Shown here one piece after another: positions 53,292-62,233 of a stretch of DNA of 64,000 bases (position 1 is the first letter of the stretch; every line of letters starts with the position of its first letter). The notes beneath the pieces were generated by a model, which searched no databases, was not told the DNA's origin, and saw only the letters and a program-made list of their open reading frames with translations. Made by a program: the position numbers and the translations under genes. This stretch comes from Exiguobacterium sp. BMC-KP (GTDB lineage: Bacteria > Bacillota > Bacilli > Exiguobacteriales > Exiguobacteriaceae). Where the stretch lies: assembly GCF_001275385.1 (NCBI RefSeq), contig NZ_LGIW01000015.1, positions 1,984,001 through 2,048,000 on the forward strand, given 5' to 3'.

Positions 53292-54725
53292 TTATCGTTT
53301 TCGAATGAGCAACCATAATCCGGCAACAGCACTCATACTACCGACGATCGCGAACGGAAACGGCTTATCTTCCCCTGCTTGCGGTAGACGTTCTGCTGTA
53401 ACGGTTGGAGTCGATGGAGCAGTGTCCGCTTTTGTTGCGACCGGTGCTGTCGATTTTACTGGACTGACGACTTTTGTCGGTGTTTCTACCGGTTTCACAG
53501 GTGGAGCGAGTTCGACGGCAACCATTGTTCCGCCACCATCGCGTGTTAGATCAAGGACAGCGTCAACCGATTGACGTTTTAAATGCTTCAAGAGATGCGC
53601 CTGAGCATCCTTTGCCTCACTCATATCCTCTTCAAAGGCGATGTAATCAAGGTGATGCATCGCTTTGACCGTATAACCAGCAGGCGCTTTGACTTTTAAG
53701 ATGTACGTGCCGACCGGGAGGCTATCTCCCGATAGAATCTGATCATCACCTTCGTCTTCGAACGTCCATGCTGTTTCCCCTGTTACTGTATCCAGTAACG
53801 TGTACGTCATCGGGACGGTCTCTTCTTTGTCCTGTGGCTGTTGATCACCATTTGCATCAACGAAGTTCGTCAGCGTCAAGAAGTGCGATGGTTCCGTCAT
53901 CTCGTCACCTTCCGTCATACCAGCATCGATGACACGAACATCTCCAGCTTGAATTGTCACGTTCGTTGTCCCGAACGTGTTGACGTCAGAATCCTGATGC
54001 GGCTTCGTGAACGTATACAAACCGATGTCATAGCCATCAATCTTGACTTGATACGTGCCTGGTGTCACCTGTTCGAATATGTAGTTTCCTTGCTCCGTGA
54101 TTGCCATATCCGTGACGTCGCCGCGCGGCGTGATCAAGAAGACACTGACGTCATCAAGAAGTGCTTCCGTCTCTTGGCGAATCCCGTCATTGTTCGCATC
54201 ATACCAAACCGTTCCCGAGATTTGCCCCTTCGTCGCTTTAGCGTTCGTCGCCGGAGCCGGTTTTGCTTCCGTGATTGGTTTCTCCTTCGTTGGCGTCGTC
54301 GGTTTTGATTGATTTGGTGTGACCGGTTTTGTGTCCGGCTTTACGTCTGGTTTGACTTCTGGTTCCGTGACCGGCTCTTCCGGTGTCACGAGATCGTCAG
54401 TTGCTGGTTCCTCTGCGTCAACTTTCGGAAACTCGAGGATGGTCGATTGCTGTGTCGTTGGTTCCGTGACGACGATTCGTGGTGCTGTCTCTGCCGTGAA
54501 TGTCACGGTCGGATGCGCAGCGATGTCGATGCCACTTCCCGTCAGCCCGTCTGAGAACGTGAGCGCCGTCTCACTCGTCACATCAACGACTCCTTCGCCT
54601 GTGAAGGTCAACGTATACGGTCCTGTCCCGCTTGCTGTTACGTCCCATTTCGATTCGGCTTGGACCGGAGCGATGCCCGTCCCACTCCACATCAGGAGTA
54701 ACAAAAAGATGATGATTTTTTTCAT
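53292..54725 (-). CDS. Wall-anchored surface protein with SdrD-B-like domains (LPQAG)
   Basis: A 477-residue exported protein. Signal peptide about 1-23, then a small beta domain. A Pro/Thr/Lys-rich linker (about 115-165) follows, with repeated PDVKPDTKP-type sequence. An SdrD-B domain opens with GTVWYDANNDGIRQETEALL and FEQVTPGTYQVKIDGYD; a second opens with NFVDANGDQQPQDKEE. A second linker precedes the sorting signal ERLPQAGEDKPF, a membrane helix and RKR. LPQAG is a variant of LPXTG. SdrD-B domains usually bind calcium and form stiff stalks. The sortase at 59437 is a candidate enzyme, though a housekeeping sortase elsewhere is as likely. Confidence 0.8.
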   Translation of the reverse strand: MKKIIIFLLLLMWSGTGIAPVQAESKWDVTASGTGPYTLTFTGEGVVDVTSETALTFSDGLTGSGIDIAAHPTVTFTAETAPRIVVTEPTTQQSTILEFPKVDAEEPATDDLVTPEEPVTEPEVKPDVKPDTKPVTPNQSKPTTPTKEKPITEAKPAPATNAKATKGQISGTVWYDANNDGIRQETEALLDDVSVFLITPRGDVTDMAITEQGNYIFEQVTPGTYQVKIDGYDIGLYTFTKPHQDSDVNTFGTTNVTIQAGDVRVIDAGMTEGDEMTEPSHFLTLTNFVDANGDQQPQDKEETVPMTYTLLDTVTGETAWTFEDEGDDQILSGDSLPVGTYILKVKAPAGYTVKAMHHLDYIAFEEDMSEAKDAQAHLLKHLKRQSVDAVLDLTRDGGGTMVAVELAPPVKPVETPTKVVSPVKSTAPVATKADTAPSTPTVTAERLPQAGEDKPFPFAIVGSMSAVAGLWLLIRKR

Positions 54726-54865
54726 GATGTCTCATTCAGCTCCGTTTCTAGTAAGAAAAACATATCTAAATTTTAAACAACAACGTAAAATTAAACCAGA
54801 TAATTTTGTTTGAACTGTTCTTTTTTTCAACTTTCCACCATTTTCCGTAAAGGTCGTGATTTTTG

Positions 54866-56383
54866 ATGAAACGTATCCTTCCACTCCTCCTTGGTGTCAG
54901 TCTCCTGACGCCGTCCGCTGTTTCCGCTGCGACGACACCACTTCCGGTGACGAGTCAGACGTTACGCGGTACATACGATGCTTCCGGACGCGCTGTCTTC
55001 ACCCTGCCGTCCGCTCTTTATATCGAACGGGCGACGCATCTCGAATTCGATCTAGATCGCTCAAAAGGTTCCATCTATACCTCAAAGACGAATTTCAATA
55101 AAGGGGCCACTTACAGCCGGTATCGCCAATTGCAAGACGAAGCGTTGATCTTCCCGCTCAGCTGGTCCGATACACAGTACGTCGTCTTTGAAGGAAAACC
55201 CGGTACCCGCTACCAGATTCCCTTCATCCTCCGTAAACTCCAACCGCTCTTACCGATGAAGCCGAGTGCAAAAACATCAAAGAAGGCGAGTCTCCTCGTC
55301 AAGATGAAACACGGTAGTCTGAAACAATCGGTCTCGACGTCCCTAAATGCGTCACGGTCTTCGCTTTCGGCCCTGTCACTTGAAGAATGGACGTTCAAGA
55401 CGAAAGCAGCCGCAACTCAGGCAAAACGTTACTTAGAACGATCCGCTGCCGTTGACTACGTCGAATATACGCAAACCGTCCGGACAGCAAAGGATATGTA
55501 TCGTCCGTACCAATGGTCGCTTCAAAACACGGGACAACGAAAAGGAAAAGTCGGGGCTGACATCCAGTATGCGGGTGCAATGAAACGCCTCTCAGGAAAG
55601 ACGTTACATCCGACACTCGTCGCCGTCGTCGATACCGGCATCAACTCGACCTATGCCGATTTCGCAGGACGCGTCCGAACCGATCTTGGATACGACTTCG
55701 TTCGCGGAAAGACATCGGTCACGGATCCGGATGGTCATGGTTCTCACGTCGCCGGCATCATCGCTGCAAATGCCGATAATCTGTACGGCATTCAGGGCAT
55801 CAATCCATCCGCTTCCTTGATTCCGATTCGTGTGCTCGATGCACATGGGCAAGGCTCTACATCGGACGTCGCACGCGGAATTCTCCATGCTGTCAAAAAA
55901 GGCGCCCGCGTCATCAACCTCAGTCTGGAAATGGACGAAAAATCGCGCGCCATCGAGGATGCAATTGCATATGCCTATCAGAAAAAGGTGCTCGTCGTCG
56001 CCGCTTCCGGTAATGACGGTGCAACAACGATCAGTTATCCTGCACGCTATGCGCATGTCCTATCTGTCGGGGCAACGGACCGAAAAGATGTCCGCGCTCC
56101 GTTCTCAAATCGTGGAAAAGGACTCGACCTCGTCGCACCAGGCGTCGAGATCCCCAGTTATATCGGTGATGGCGAACTCGCCTATTCGAGTGGTACATCG
56201 ATGGCGGCTCCTCACGTCGCTGCTGTCGCAAGTCTCTTGATGAGTTTGAAGCCGAGCTTGTCGCCGAGCGCGACAGAGAAGCTTTTAAAATCGTCTGCCC
56301 GAGATCTCGGAACAAAAGGCTGCGACACCTCATACGGATACGGTCGACTTGATGCAAACCGTGCCGTCTCGCTCGTCAAATAA
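54866..56383 (+). CDS. Secreted subtilisin-like serine protease (S8)
   Basis: A 505-residue exported protease. Signal peptide about 1-20, a propeptide-like region to about 210, then the catalytic domain. Active-site residues: Asp in VAVVDTGINSTYADF, His in DGHGSHVAGIIAAN, Ser in SSGTSMAAPHVAAVASLL; the oxyanion Asn lies in VAASGNDG. The mature start is probably just before YRPYQWSLQNTGQRKG. It may process surface proteins or feed on external protein. ATG 54866 is preferred over the TTG one codon earlier; the ribosome site (AAAGG) is somewhat distant. Bidirectional terminator directly after it. Confidence 0.9.
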   Translation: MKRILPLLLGVSLLTPSAVSAATTPLPVTSQTLRGTYDASGRAVFTLPSALYIERATHLEFDLDRSKGSIYTSKTNFNKGATYSRYRQLQDEALIFPLSWSDTQYVVFEGKPGTRYQIPFILRKLQPLLPMKPSAKTSKKASLLVKMKHGSLKQSVSTSLNASRSSLSALSLEEWTFKTKAAATQAKRYLERSAAVDYVEYTQTVRTAKDMYRPYQWSLQNTGQRKGKVGADIQYAGAMKRLSGKTLHPTLVAVVDTGINSTYADFAGRVRTDLGYDFVRGKTSVTDPDGHGSHVAGIIAANADNLYGIQGINPSASLIPIRVLDAHGQGSTSDVARGILHAVKKGARVINLSLEMDEKSRAIEDAIAYAYQKKVLVVAASGNDGATTISYPARYAHVLSVGATDRKDVRAPFSNRGKGLDLVAPGVEIPSYIGDGELAYSSGTSMAAPHVAAVASLLMSLKPSLSPSATEKLLKSSARDLGTKGCDTSYGYGRLDANRAVSLVK

Positions 56384-56429
56384 ACGACAAAGCGCCGATT
56401 CCTGTGACAGGAGTCGGCGCTTTGTCGTT
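56383..56429. terminator. Bidirectional terminator
   Basis: AACGACAAAGCGCCGA pairs perfectly with TCGGCGCTTTGTCGTT, between the convergent protease and lipoprotein genes. Confidence 0.85.
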
Positions 56430-56851
56430 CATCGGATAATTTCGAGCGGAATCTCAATCCCGCGTCCTGCTCCGGCGTCAATGACGAGGACAGGCAGGCG
56501 ATTTTCGTTGAAGACTTCATCTTCAACGGTCGTATCTGAGGTATACGTGCGAATCTCACCCATTTTTTTAGCGGAAAACGACACGAATGGGAACGGAATC
56601 GATTGATTCGAGACTTCAAGACGAATGTCGACTTGTTGATCGTCAAGACGAATGTCGTTCGTCGTCTTGATCGTTAAACGCATCCGATCCTTACTCGTCA
56701 AGGAAATCTGGGCGGAGATGTTCTCTGTCTGACCAGCCCGTTTGATCGGATCGACGATGACCGATGGGGAAGCGGTCTCGACCTTTTCAGCACGCTGGCA
56801 GCCAGGAATGATCAATAAGGAAATCGCGAGAGGGAGCAACCAGCGTTTCAT
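56429..56851 (-). CDS. Lipoprotein of unknown function
   Basis: A 140-residue lipoprotein with signal peptide and lipobox IIPGC (Cys18). The mature part is a single beta-rich domain (ENISAQISLTSKDRMRLTIK, then VDIRLEVSNQSIPFPFVSF), compatible with an Ig-like fold. It starts seven bases after the fabZ stop and so belongs to the EpuA-fabZ operon. No family recognised. Confidence 0.65.
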   Translation of the reverse strand: MKRWLLPLAISLLIIPGCQRAEKVETASPSVIVDPIKRAGQTENISAQISLTSKDRMRLTIKTTNDIRLDDQQVDIRLEVSNQSIPFPFVSFSAKKMGEIRTYTSDTTVEDEVFNENRLPVLVIDAGAGRGIEIPLEIIR

Positions 56852-56858
56852 CTGGTCG

Positions 56859-57281
56859 TCACTTAATTGCGAATGTCAATTCGGCAGTGCAGGCGACTTC
56901 CCCGTCTACCGTCGCTGTGGCACGACCTTTTCCAATAGGTCCACGTAACTTCGTCAATTCGACTTCAAGGCGCAATTGATCGCCCGGCACGACTTGACGT
57001 TTAAAGCGGCAGTTCTCGATGCCAGCAAAGAAAGCAAGCTTTCCTTGGTTCGCTTCCATCTTGAGGACAGCGAAGGCACCGACTTGCGCGAGCGCCTCGA
57101 CGATGAGAACGCCGGGCATGACGTTATAGTCAGGAAAGTGTCCATTGAAGAATTCTTCGTTCGCAGACACGTTTTTCATTCCGACCGCACGTTTGCCTTC
57201 TTCGACCTCTAAAATCCGATCGACGAGCAAAAAGGGATAACGATGCGGAATGACTTCCTTGATTTGTTCGATTGTATACAT
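56859..57281 (-). CDS. fabZ: 3-hydroxyacyl-[acyl-carrier-protein] dehydratase
   Basis: Removes water from 3-hydroxyacyl-ACP in each round of type II fatty acid elongation, in the cytosol. The hot-dog fold motifs are complete: [11 protein letters not shown] at the N-terminus, catalytic His in [15 protein letters not shown] and catalytic Glu in LIVEALAQ. The 140 residues match the family. GGGAG lies before the start. It lies 26 bases after the EpuA-type gene and seven bases before the lipoprotein gene. Confidence 0.95.
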   Translation of the reverse strand: MYTIEQIKEVIPHRYPFLLVDRILEVEEGKRAVGMKNVSANEEFFNGHFPDYNVMPGVLIVEALAQVGAFAVLKMEANQGKLAFFAGIENCRFKRQVVPGDQLRLEVELTKLRGPIGKGRATATVDGEVACTAELTFAIK

Positions 57282-57307
57282 ATTAAACAGCTCCCATCAC
57301 TGACAAA

Positions 57308-57595
57308 TTAAGATTTCATCCAAAAATCGGTGATGCGGGTCCATGTGTCGAGCTTTAACACATCCAATGCCTCGCCACCACCAAACGTTGCATACCCTAC
57401 CATTGCACCGACGACCAGTGCGACGATGACGAGAACGAGAACGATCAACAACCGGACGAGAATCGGGACACGTCGCGTCGTGTACTGACGAAGACGTGGT
57501 GTTTTCTTTTCAGATGCTCCAGCGTCCTTGCCTTGTTGATGTCGCTTTGAACGTTCACGCGTTGGCTGTTCCGTACCTGCTTGGTCTTGTACCAT
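57308..57595 (-). CDS. EpuA-type small membrane protein (annotated in relatives as RNA polymerase subunit beta-like)
   Basis: A 95-residue protein with a Lys/Arg-rich N-terminal cytoplasmic half and one membrane helix (ILVRLLIVLVLVIVALVVGA). The short tail carries the motif GYATFGGGEALDVLKLDTW, typical of the EpuA/DUF family that often precedes fabZ in Bacillales. The RNA polymerase name in databases is historical; the protein is a membrane peptide of unknown function. The start at 57595 is chosen for AAAGGTGAT upstream rather than the GTG at 57604. The 57596-57981 gap is AT-rich with no gene I can support. Confidence 0.75.
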   Translation of the reverse strand: MVQDQAGTEQPTRERSKRHQQGKDAGASEKKTPRLRQYTTRRVPILVRLLIVLVLVIVALVVGAMVGYATFGGGEALDVLKLDTWTRITDFWMKS

Positions 57596-57981
57596 TTTGA
57601 TCACCTTTCATTGATTCAGTCTAAGCGTAGTATAGCACATTAGTACCAGGTAACAATATCAGGAATGACTTTGTTTTCTCCCGGCTCCTAGCTAGTGTAA
57701 CACGAGCAATCGTCAAACATTTAAAAAAAGTTTTCTTTTGTTATATAAGGAAGTAAAAAATTCGCAACACATTATTTCCGTAAATCTCACATTTTTTTAA
57801 ATCCAAATGCCAACCGCCCGCGTAAGCCTTACAGATTCACAAGCAACACTTACAAGCACAGGATGACACGGGCCCGGTTTCATCCCTCTATTCAAGTTTA
57901 GATCAACGCTTCCAAACGTTTTTCATATTAAAAACCAAAGCAAGCGCTCCACTACCTTAAAATCGAGAGGATGGATTCAAC

Positions 57982-59349
57982 ATGAAACACACTAAAAAAT
58001 TCGCAGCATCAGCAATGGCAGCAGCACTCGTACTTCCAGGAACAGCAGCATTCGCTTCTGGTGGCGCAGATGACATGAAACAAGAAGCACCGAAGAACGT
58101 CACGGTCAAAACAAAAGCCGCTGACCTTCGTGCAACACTCGATCAGTTACTTTCAGAGCACTTCGTCCTCGCTGTCATGGACATGAAAAAACAATATGAC
58201 GGTTCAAAAGACGCAGAATATTACGAAGCAGCACTTAAACAAAATGCACTCGATATGACACCAGCCATCGCTTCAGTCTACGGCGACGAAGGCGCAAAAC
58301 AATTCGAGAAAATTTTCGTTGATCACAATAAATACACAACAGACCTCGTCAAAGCAGTTAAAGCGGACGACCAAGACGGCATCAACGCTTCGAAGAAAGA
58401 AACAGAAGAGTTCGTACAAGATCTCTCAAGCTTCCTCGATACAGCAACGGAAGGTAAACTCCCGAAAGCAGCAGCTGAAGAAGTTCTCCGTGCTCACGAA
58501 GCAGACGTCTACAAAACATTCCAACAATATGCAGCAGGTGACTACGAAGGATCGTACAACACGTTCCGTGAAGGATACAGCCGCATGTACGATATCTCTA
58601 AAGCACTCTCTGTTGCGATCACAACACAGATGCCTGAGAAATTCGACAACACGAAAGCTGATTCTAAAGCAGCAGATCTTCGTTCAACACTCAACAGCCT
58701 TGCAGCTGAACACGTTGCACTTGCGAACCTCAGCATGACAGCTGGTGTGGATAAAGCGAAAGATTACGATGCAGCAAACTGGGCTGAAGATATGCACACT
58801 GCTGACTTCAAAGCAGCGATCAAATCAATCTACGGTCAAGCTGGTGCAGATCAGTTCGAACAAGTTTGGACGAAAAACCACATCGAAGCACAAGCAAACC
58901 TCGTCACAGCAGCAATCAATGACGACAAGAAATTGATGGGTGACGCACAAGACATGCTCAAAATGTTCTCGAACGATTTCGGTGCATTCCTTGGTGCAGC
59001 AACAGAAGAAAACCTTCCAACAAAAGCAGCACAAGAAGCCGTATCAGGTCACGAGACTTACGTCCAAGATACGTTCATGCAGTATGTTGAAGGCGACTAC
59101 AAAGGTTCTACCGACACATTCCGTGAGTCTTACGCTTACATGTACGGCGTAGGTGAAAACCTCGGTGAAGCAATCGTTAAACAATCACCTGAGAAATTCA
59201 TGGATGGTACACCAGGCTCAATGCCGAACACTGGTAACGGTGGTATGAGCGACAACAACACAGCTGCAACAACAGGTGCAATCGCAGTATTCGGTCTCGC
59301 ACTCGGAGCAGTTGGTCTTGTCCTCGCACGCAAACGTCAAAACGCCTAA
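57982..59349 (+). CDS. Wall-anchored helical repeat protein (MPNTG)
   Basis: A 455-residue exported protein. Signal peptide about 1-25, then two similar halves of about 170 residues (ADLRATLDQLLSEHFVLAVM and ADLRSTLNSLAAEHVALANL). Each half is all-helical with conserved His, Asp, GDY and an ending like MPEKFD. A variant sorting signal MPNTG, a membrane helix and RKRQ close the protein. The pattern of conserved His (EHxxL, DHN/KNH, AHE/GHE) could bind metal, which is an inference. Codon bias is strong and Ala/Lys-rich, suggesting abundance. The class F sortase gene follows after one terminator and is its likely anchoring enzyme. Confidence 0.75.
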   Translation: MKHTKKFAASAMAAALVLPGTAAFASGGADDMKQEAPKNVTVKTKAADLRATLDQLLSEHFVLAVMDMKKQYDGSKDAEYYEAALKQNALDMTPAIASVYGDEGAKQFEKIFVDHNKYTTDLVKAVKADDQDGINASKKETEEFVQDLSSFLDTATEGKLPKAAAEEVLRAHEADVYKTFQQYAAGDYEGSYNTFREGYSRMYDISKALSVAITTQMPEKFDNTKADSKAADLRSTLNSLAAEHVALANLSMTAGVDKAKDYDAANWAEDMHTADFKAAIKSIYGQAGADQFEQVWTKNHIEAQANLVTAAINDDKKLMGDAQDMLKMFSNDFGAFLGAATEENLPTKAAQEAVSGHETYVQDTFMQYVEGDYKGSTDTFRESYAYMYGVGENLGEAIVKQSPEKFMDGTPGSMPNTGNGGMSDNNTAATTGAIAVFGLALGAVGLVLARKRQNA

Positions 59350-59370
59350 GAAATTGGGTATACTCATAAC

Positions 59371-59397
59371 AGGATAGCGCCATGCTATCCTGTTTTT
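59371..59397 (+). terminator. Terminator of the MPNTG protein gene
   Basis: AGGATAGC pairs with GCTATCCT, followed by GTTTTT. Some read-through into the sortase gene 40 bases later is possible. Confidence 0.75.
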
Positions 59398-59436
59398 ACA
59401 TAGAGAGATCCTTCTCTCGGAAAGGAGTTACACGTC

Positions 59437-60384
59437 ATGCGAAAATGGTTATTGCCGACAAGCATCGTTTTGATGGTTGCTTCCGTCGGAACGCTCTTGT
59501 TCTTACTCTTTAGCACACCCGAACAAGCAGCATCTAACATCACCCAAGGAACGGCGTCACCCAAGACGGTGACTTCTTCCGAGAACAAGAAGGAGGCTCC
59601 AGCAGAGGATCCGTTAAAACCATCTGATATCTTCAAAAAAGAGTTCAAGGATCTTTCGACGAATGAAGTCGAATTACCAAAGACCCTCTCGATTCCGACG
59701 CTTGACGTCAAGACAAAGGTCGAGCAAGTCGGTCTCGATAAAAATGGTGCCATGGCGACACCTAAAAATGAACAACAAGTCGGCTGGTATAAGTTCGGTC
59801 CACGTCCAGGGGATGTCGGCAATGCTGTCATCGATGGTCATACCGATACGAAAACAGGTCCTGCCGTCTTCTATGAACTCCGAAACTTGAAGAAGAACGA
59901 TCAAATTAAGATCAAGGATGCTTCCGGACGGACACTCGTCTTCCGCGTTAAGAAGCTCGTTCAATACGACCACTTGGATGCACCACTCCAAAAAATCTTT
60001 GGTGCTTCTGAGAAACGCAACCTCAACTTGATCACGTGTATCGGAACGTTTGATCAAAGTGCCGGCACGTACGACAACCGACTCGTCGTCTTTACAGAAC
60101 TCGATGAGAAAGCCTCTGATCCCGTCAAGACACCACCGAAACCAGCCACGAACGTCCGTGTCAGTGGCGGATTCGTTAACTGGTATGCTTCTACGGATAA
60201 AGACGTGACATCGTATAACGTCTATCAAGAAAAAGACGGGAAACGGAAAAAACTCGGTTCAACAGACGTCATCGAACGGAAAGCTTTCCCGCTTCCGGAA
60301 GATGCGACGGGTCGCTTCATCATTACAGCTGTCAATAAAGCAGGTATCGAATCAGAAGAAGCTTTCAGTGCCGTACGTCGCTAA
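59437..60384 (+). CDS. Class F sortase with fused C-terminal Ig/FN3-like domain
   Basis: A 315-residue membrane-anchored transpeptidase. One N-terminal helix (about 5-25), a charged linker, then the sortase domain (about 75-225) with KFGPRPGDVGNAVIDGHTDT (catalytic His) and LITCIGTFD (catalytic Cys); the Arg lies in YDNRLVVF. These patterns match class F. Residues about 235-315 form a fibronectin-III-like domain (TNVRVSGGFVNWYASTDKDV), an unusual addition. It probably anchors the MPNTG protein encoded just upstream. AAGGAG precedes the start. Confidence 0.82.
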   Translation: MRKWLLPTSIVLMVASVGTLLFLLFSTPEQAASNITQGTASPKTVTSSENKKEAPAEDPLKPSDIFKKEFKDLSTNEVELPKTLSIPTLDVKTKVEQVGLDKNGAMATPKNEQQVGWYKFGPRPGDVGNAVIDGHTDTKTGPAVFYELRNLKKNDQIKIKDASGRTLVFRVKKLVQYDHLDAPLQKIFGASEKRNLNLITCIGTFDQSAGTYDNRLVVFTELDEKASDPVKTPPKPATNVRVSGGFVNWYASTDKDVTSYNVYQEKDGKRKKLGSTDVIERKAFPLPEDATGRFIITAVNKAGIESEEAFSAVRR

Positions 60385-60393
60385 TGTCCACAC

Positions 60394-60426
60394 AAAAGCC
60401 AGAGTCCAATTGCGACTCTGGCTTTT
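60394..60426. terminator. Bidirectional terminator
   Basis: AAAAGCCAGAGTC pairs perfectly with GACTCTGGCTTTT between the convergent sortase and regulator genes. Confidence 0.85.
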
Positions 60427-60434
60427 GACGTTCC

Positions 60435-60758
60435 TCAATAACGAATATGCTGTTTGCTCCAGCGAATCGATTCCTTGAACTGACGGACGAGGTCTTCTGC
60501 TGGTGCCGTTAAATAATAGGCTAGTCCGTGCACTTTTTCTGACATCTGCTGGATGACGAGTCCATCTTCGATCAGCTCCTGTAACTGTTCGAGGATTTGA
60601 CCGTGTGACTGATCGATCCGTTGTTCGAGTTCCCCGATCGTCAACGCACCATCACGCAAGAGATAAATGATGCTCGACTTGAGGCTATTCTCGAAGTTGT
60701 GCTGAAATTTCTGCAATGCGAGTAAGTCGGCTTGTTCTTCGGTATGACGTGAATCCAT
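60435..60758 (-). CDS. Winged-helix transcriptional regulator (HxlR-like)
   Basis: A 107-residue single-domain regulator. SSIIYLLRDGALTIGELEQRI and GQILEQLQELIEDGLVIQQM give the winged HTH. AYYLTAPAEDLVRQFKESIRW resembles the HxlR ending (YxLTxxGxxL ... W). The usual N-terminal redox cysteine is absent. It lies 67 bases downstream of the AI-2E gene on the same strand and may be co-transcribed with it. Confidence 0.65.
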   Translation of the reverse strand: MDSRHTEEQADLLALQKFQHNFENSLKSSIIYLLRDGALTIGELEQRIDQSHGQILEQLQELIEDGLVIQQMSEKVHGLAYYLTAPAEDLVRQFKESIRWSKQHIRY

Positions 60759-60825
60759 CTGATTCCTGCCCCCTTTTTCTTAACTACTTCTTCAGTATGA
60801 CGCACTTTTACGTGAATTTCAAAAC

Positions 60826-61983
60826 TCAATCGCGCTCGGTGATGATCGTATCGAATGTCTTCTCTTCTTCCGTGATGACCATCTTCTTCTGTGACCGGAG
60901 ATGATACAGACGACGGATATTCAAGATGACGACTTTCATGACGGCGTAGAATGGAACCCCTAGCAAGACACCAAAGAAACCAGCGATGTTCCCTGCGACG
61001 AGTAAAACAATGATGATCGTCAACGGGTGGACATCGAGCGTTTTCCCTTGAACGAGGGGTGACATGATGTGTGAGTCAATTTGTTGCGCGACCGTCATGA
61101 CGATGATCGCATAAATCGCAAGAATCGGATCTTGAATGAAGCCGACGATCAACGCTGGAATGACACCGAGCACCGGGCCGAGGAACGGAATGATGTTCGT
61201 CAACGTCGCAAACAAGGCGAGTAGCAACGCATAATCAATCCCGATGATCAGATATCCGATATAAGCGATGATCCCGACCCCGATACTGACGATGACCTGC
61301 CCCCGGATGTAGCTCATGATTGTCAAGTGGACGTCGCCAAGGATTTTTTTCGTTTCCTTATGATACTCGTACGGCATCAGCTTGACGAGATTGCCTTTGA
61401 GCTTATCCCCGTCAAGCAACATATAGATCAACATGATCGGGATGATGACGATCGTCACGACCGTCGTCGTCACGACACTGACGAAGCCACCGACACCCGT
61501 ACCGATGTTCTTTAAAAATGTCGAAGCGTATTCCGAAATGTTACCGGAAAACTTATTGAACAGGTTATCCGGTCCTGACAAGAAGCGTGAGAAAACCGAA
61601 CTGTTTTCGAGTTGCTCCCGGACATCGATCAATTGACGCTGGAACTGTGTCGCAAGCGTCGGAATCGAGTTGACGAACTGTGTGATTTGCTCCGACAGCA
61701 TCGGACCAAAGATGAAGCCGAGCGTCGTCAAGATCCCGATTAGACCGACGAGGACGATCAAGACGGCAGGTCGTCGCTTCATCTTCTTCTCGAGCAACTC
61801 AACGATTGGTAGCAGGACATAATAAAGAATCCCCGCAATCGCAAGCGGTGGGACGACCATCTGAAGCAAAATCGCGACCGGTCGGAACAAGAACGTGACA
61901 TGATCGCCAATCCAGACGATGATGAGTAACGTCATGATCCACCACGCGAATCGGTACCATTTGTTTTCGAACATTTTTTGCAT
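60826..61983 (-). CDS. AI-2E family transporter
   Basis: A 385-residue membrane protein of the AI-2 exporter (PerM/YdiK/TqsA) superfamily, about seven to eight helices. The characteristic C-terminal region is present (LLALFATLTNIIPFLGPVLG, IYAIIVMTVAQQIDSHIMSP, VHPLTIIIVLLVAGNIAGFFG), as is a long extracytoplasmic loop (about 110-165). Family members export small molecules or work as ion/proton antiporters; AI-2 export is not implied. AGGGAAGTGG lies before the start. Confidence 0.88.
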   Translation of the reverse strand: MQKMFENKWYRFAWWIMTLLIIVWIGDHVTFLFRPVAILLQMVVPPLAIAGILYYVLLPIVELLEKKMKRRPAVLIVLVGLIGILTTLGFIFGPMLSEQITQFVNSIPTLATQFQRQLIDVREQLENSSVFSRFLSGPDNLFNKFSGNISEYASTFLKNIGTGVGGFVSVVTTTVVTIVIIPIMLIYMLLDGDKLKGNLVKLMPYEYHKETKKILGDVHLTIMSYIRGQVIVSIGVGIIAYIGYLIIGIDYALLLALFATLTNIIPFLGPVLGVIPALIVGFIQDPILAIYAIIVMTVAQQIDSHIMSPLVQGKTLDVHPLTIIIVLLVAGNIAGFFGVLLGVPFYAVMKVVILNIRRLYHLRSQKKMVITEEEKTFDTIITERD

Positions 61984-62233
61984 CTAACCACTTCCCTATT
62001 TAAAGTATAAAGTTCCATATCCCCTATTGTTTTCCTTAAAATAAAGCTTCTTAATCCTTATTCTCAGAAAATATATAGTTCGTTATGCAACTAAGAAATA
62101 TATGATATATTTGTTTTAGTGATTTTTGCAGATTCAAATTTGATGATGTGTCTGTTTCTGCGTAAGATGAATATACTCGGACTTAAGCAATCTTTTTGAT
62201 ACATGTAAAAATAGAATACGGAGGATACCCCAG

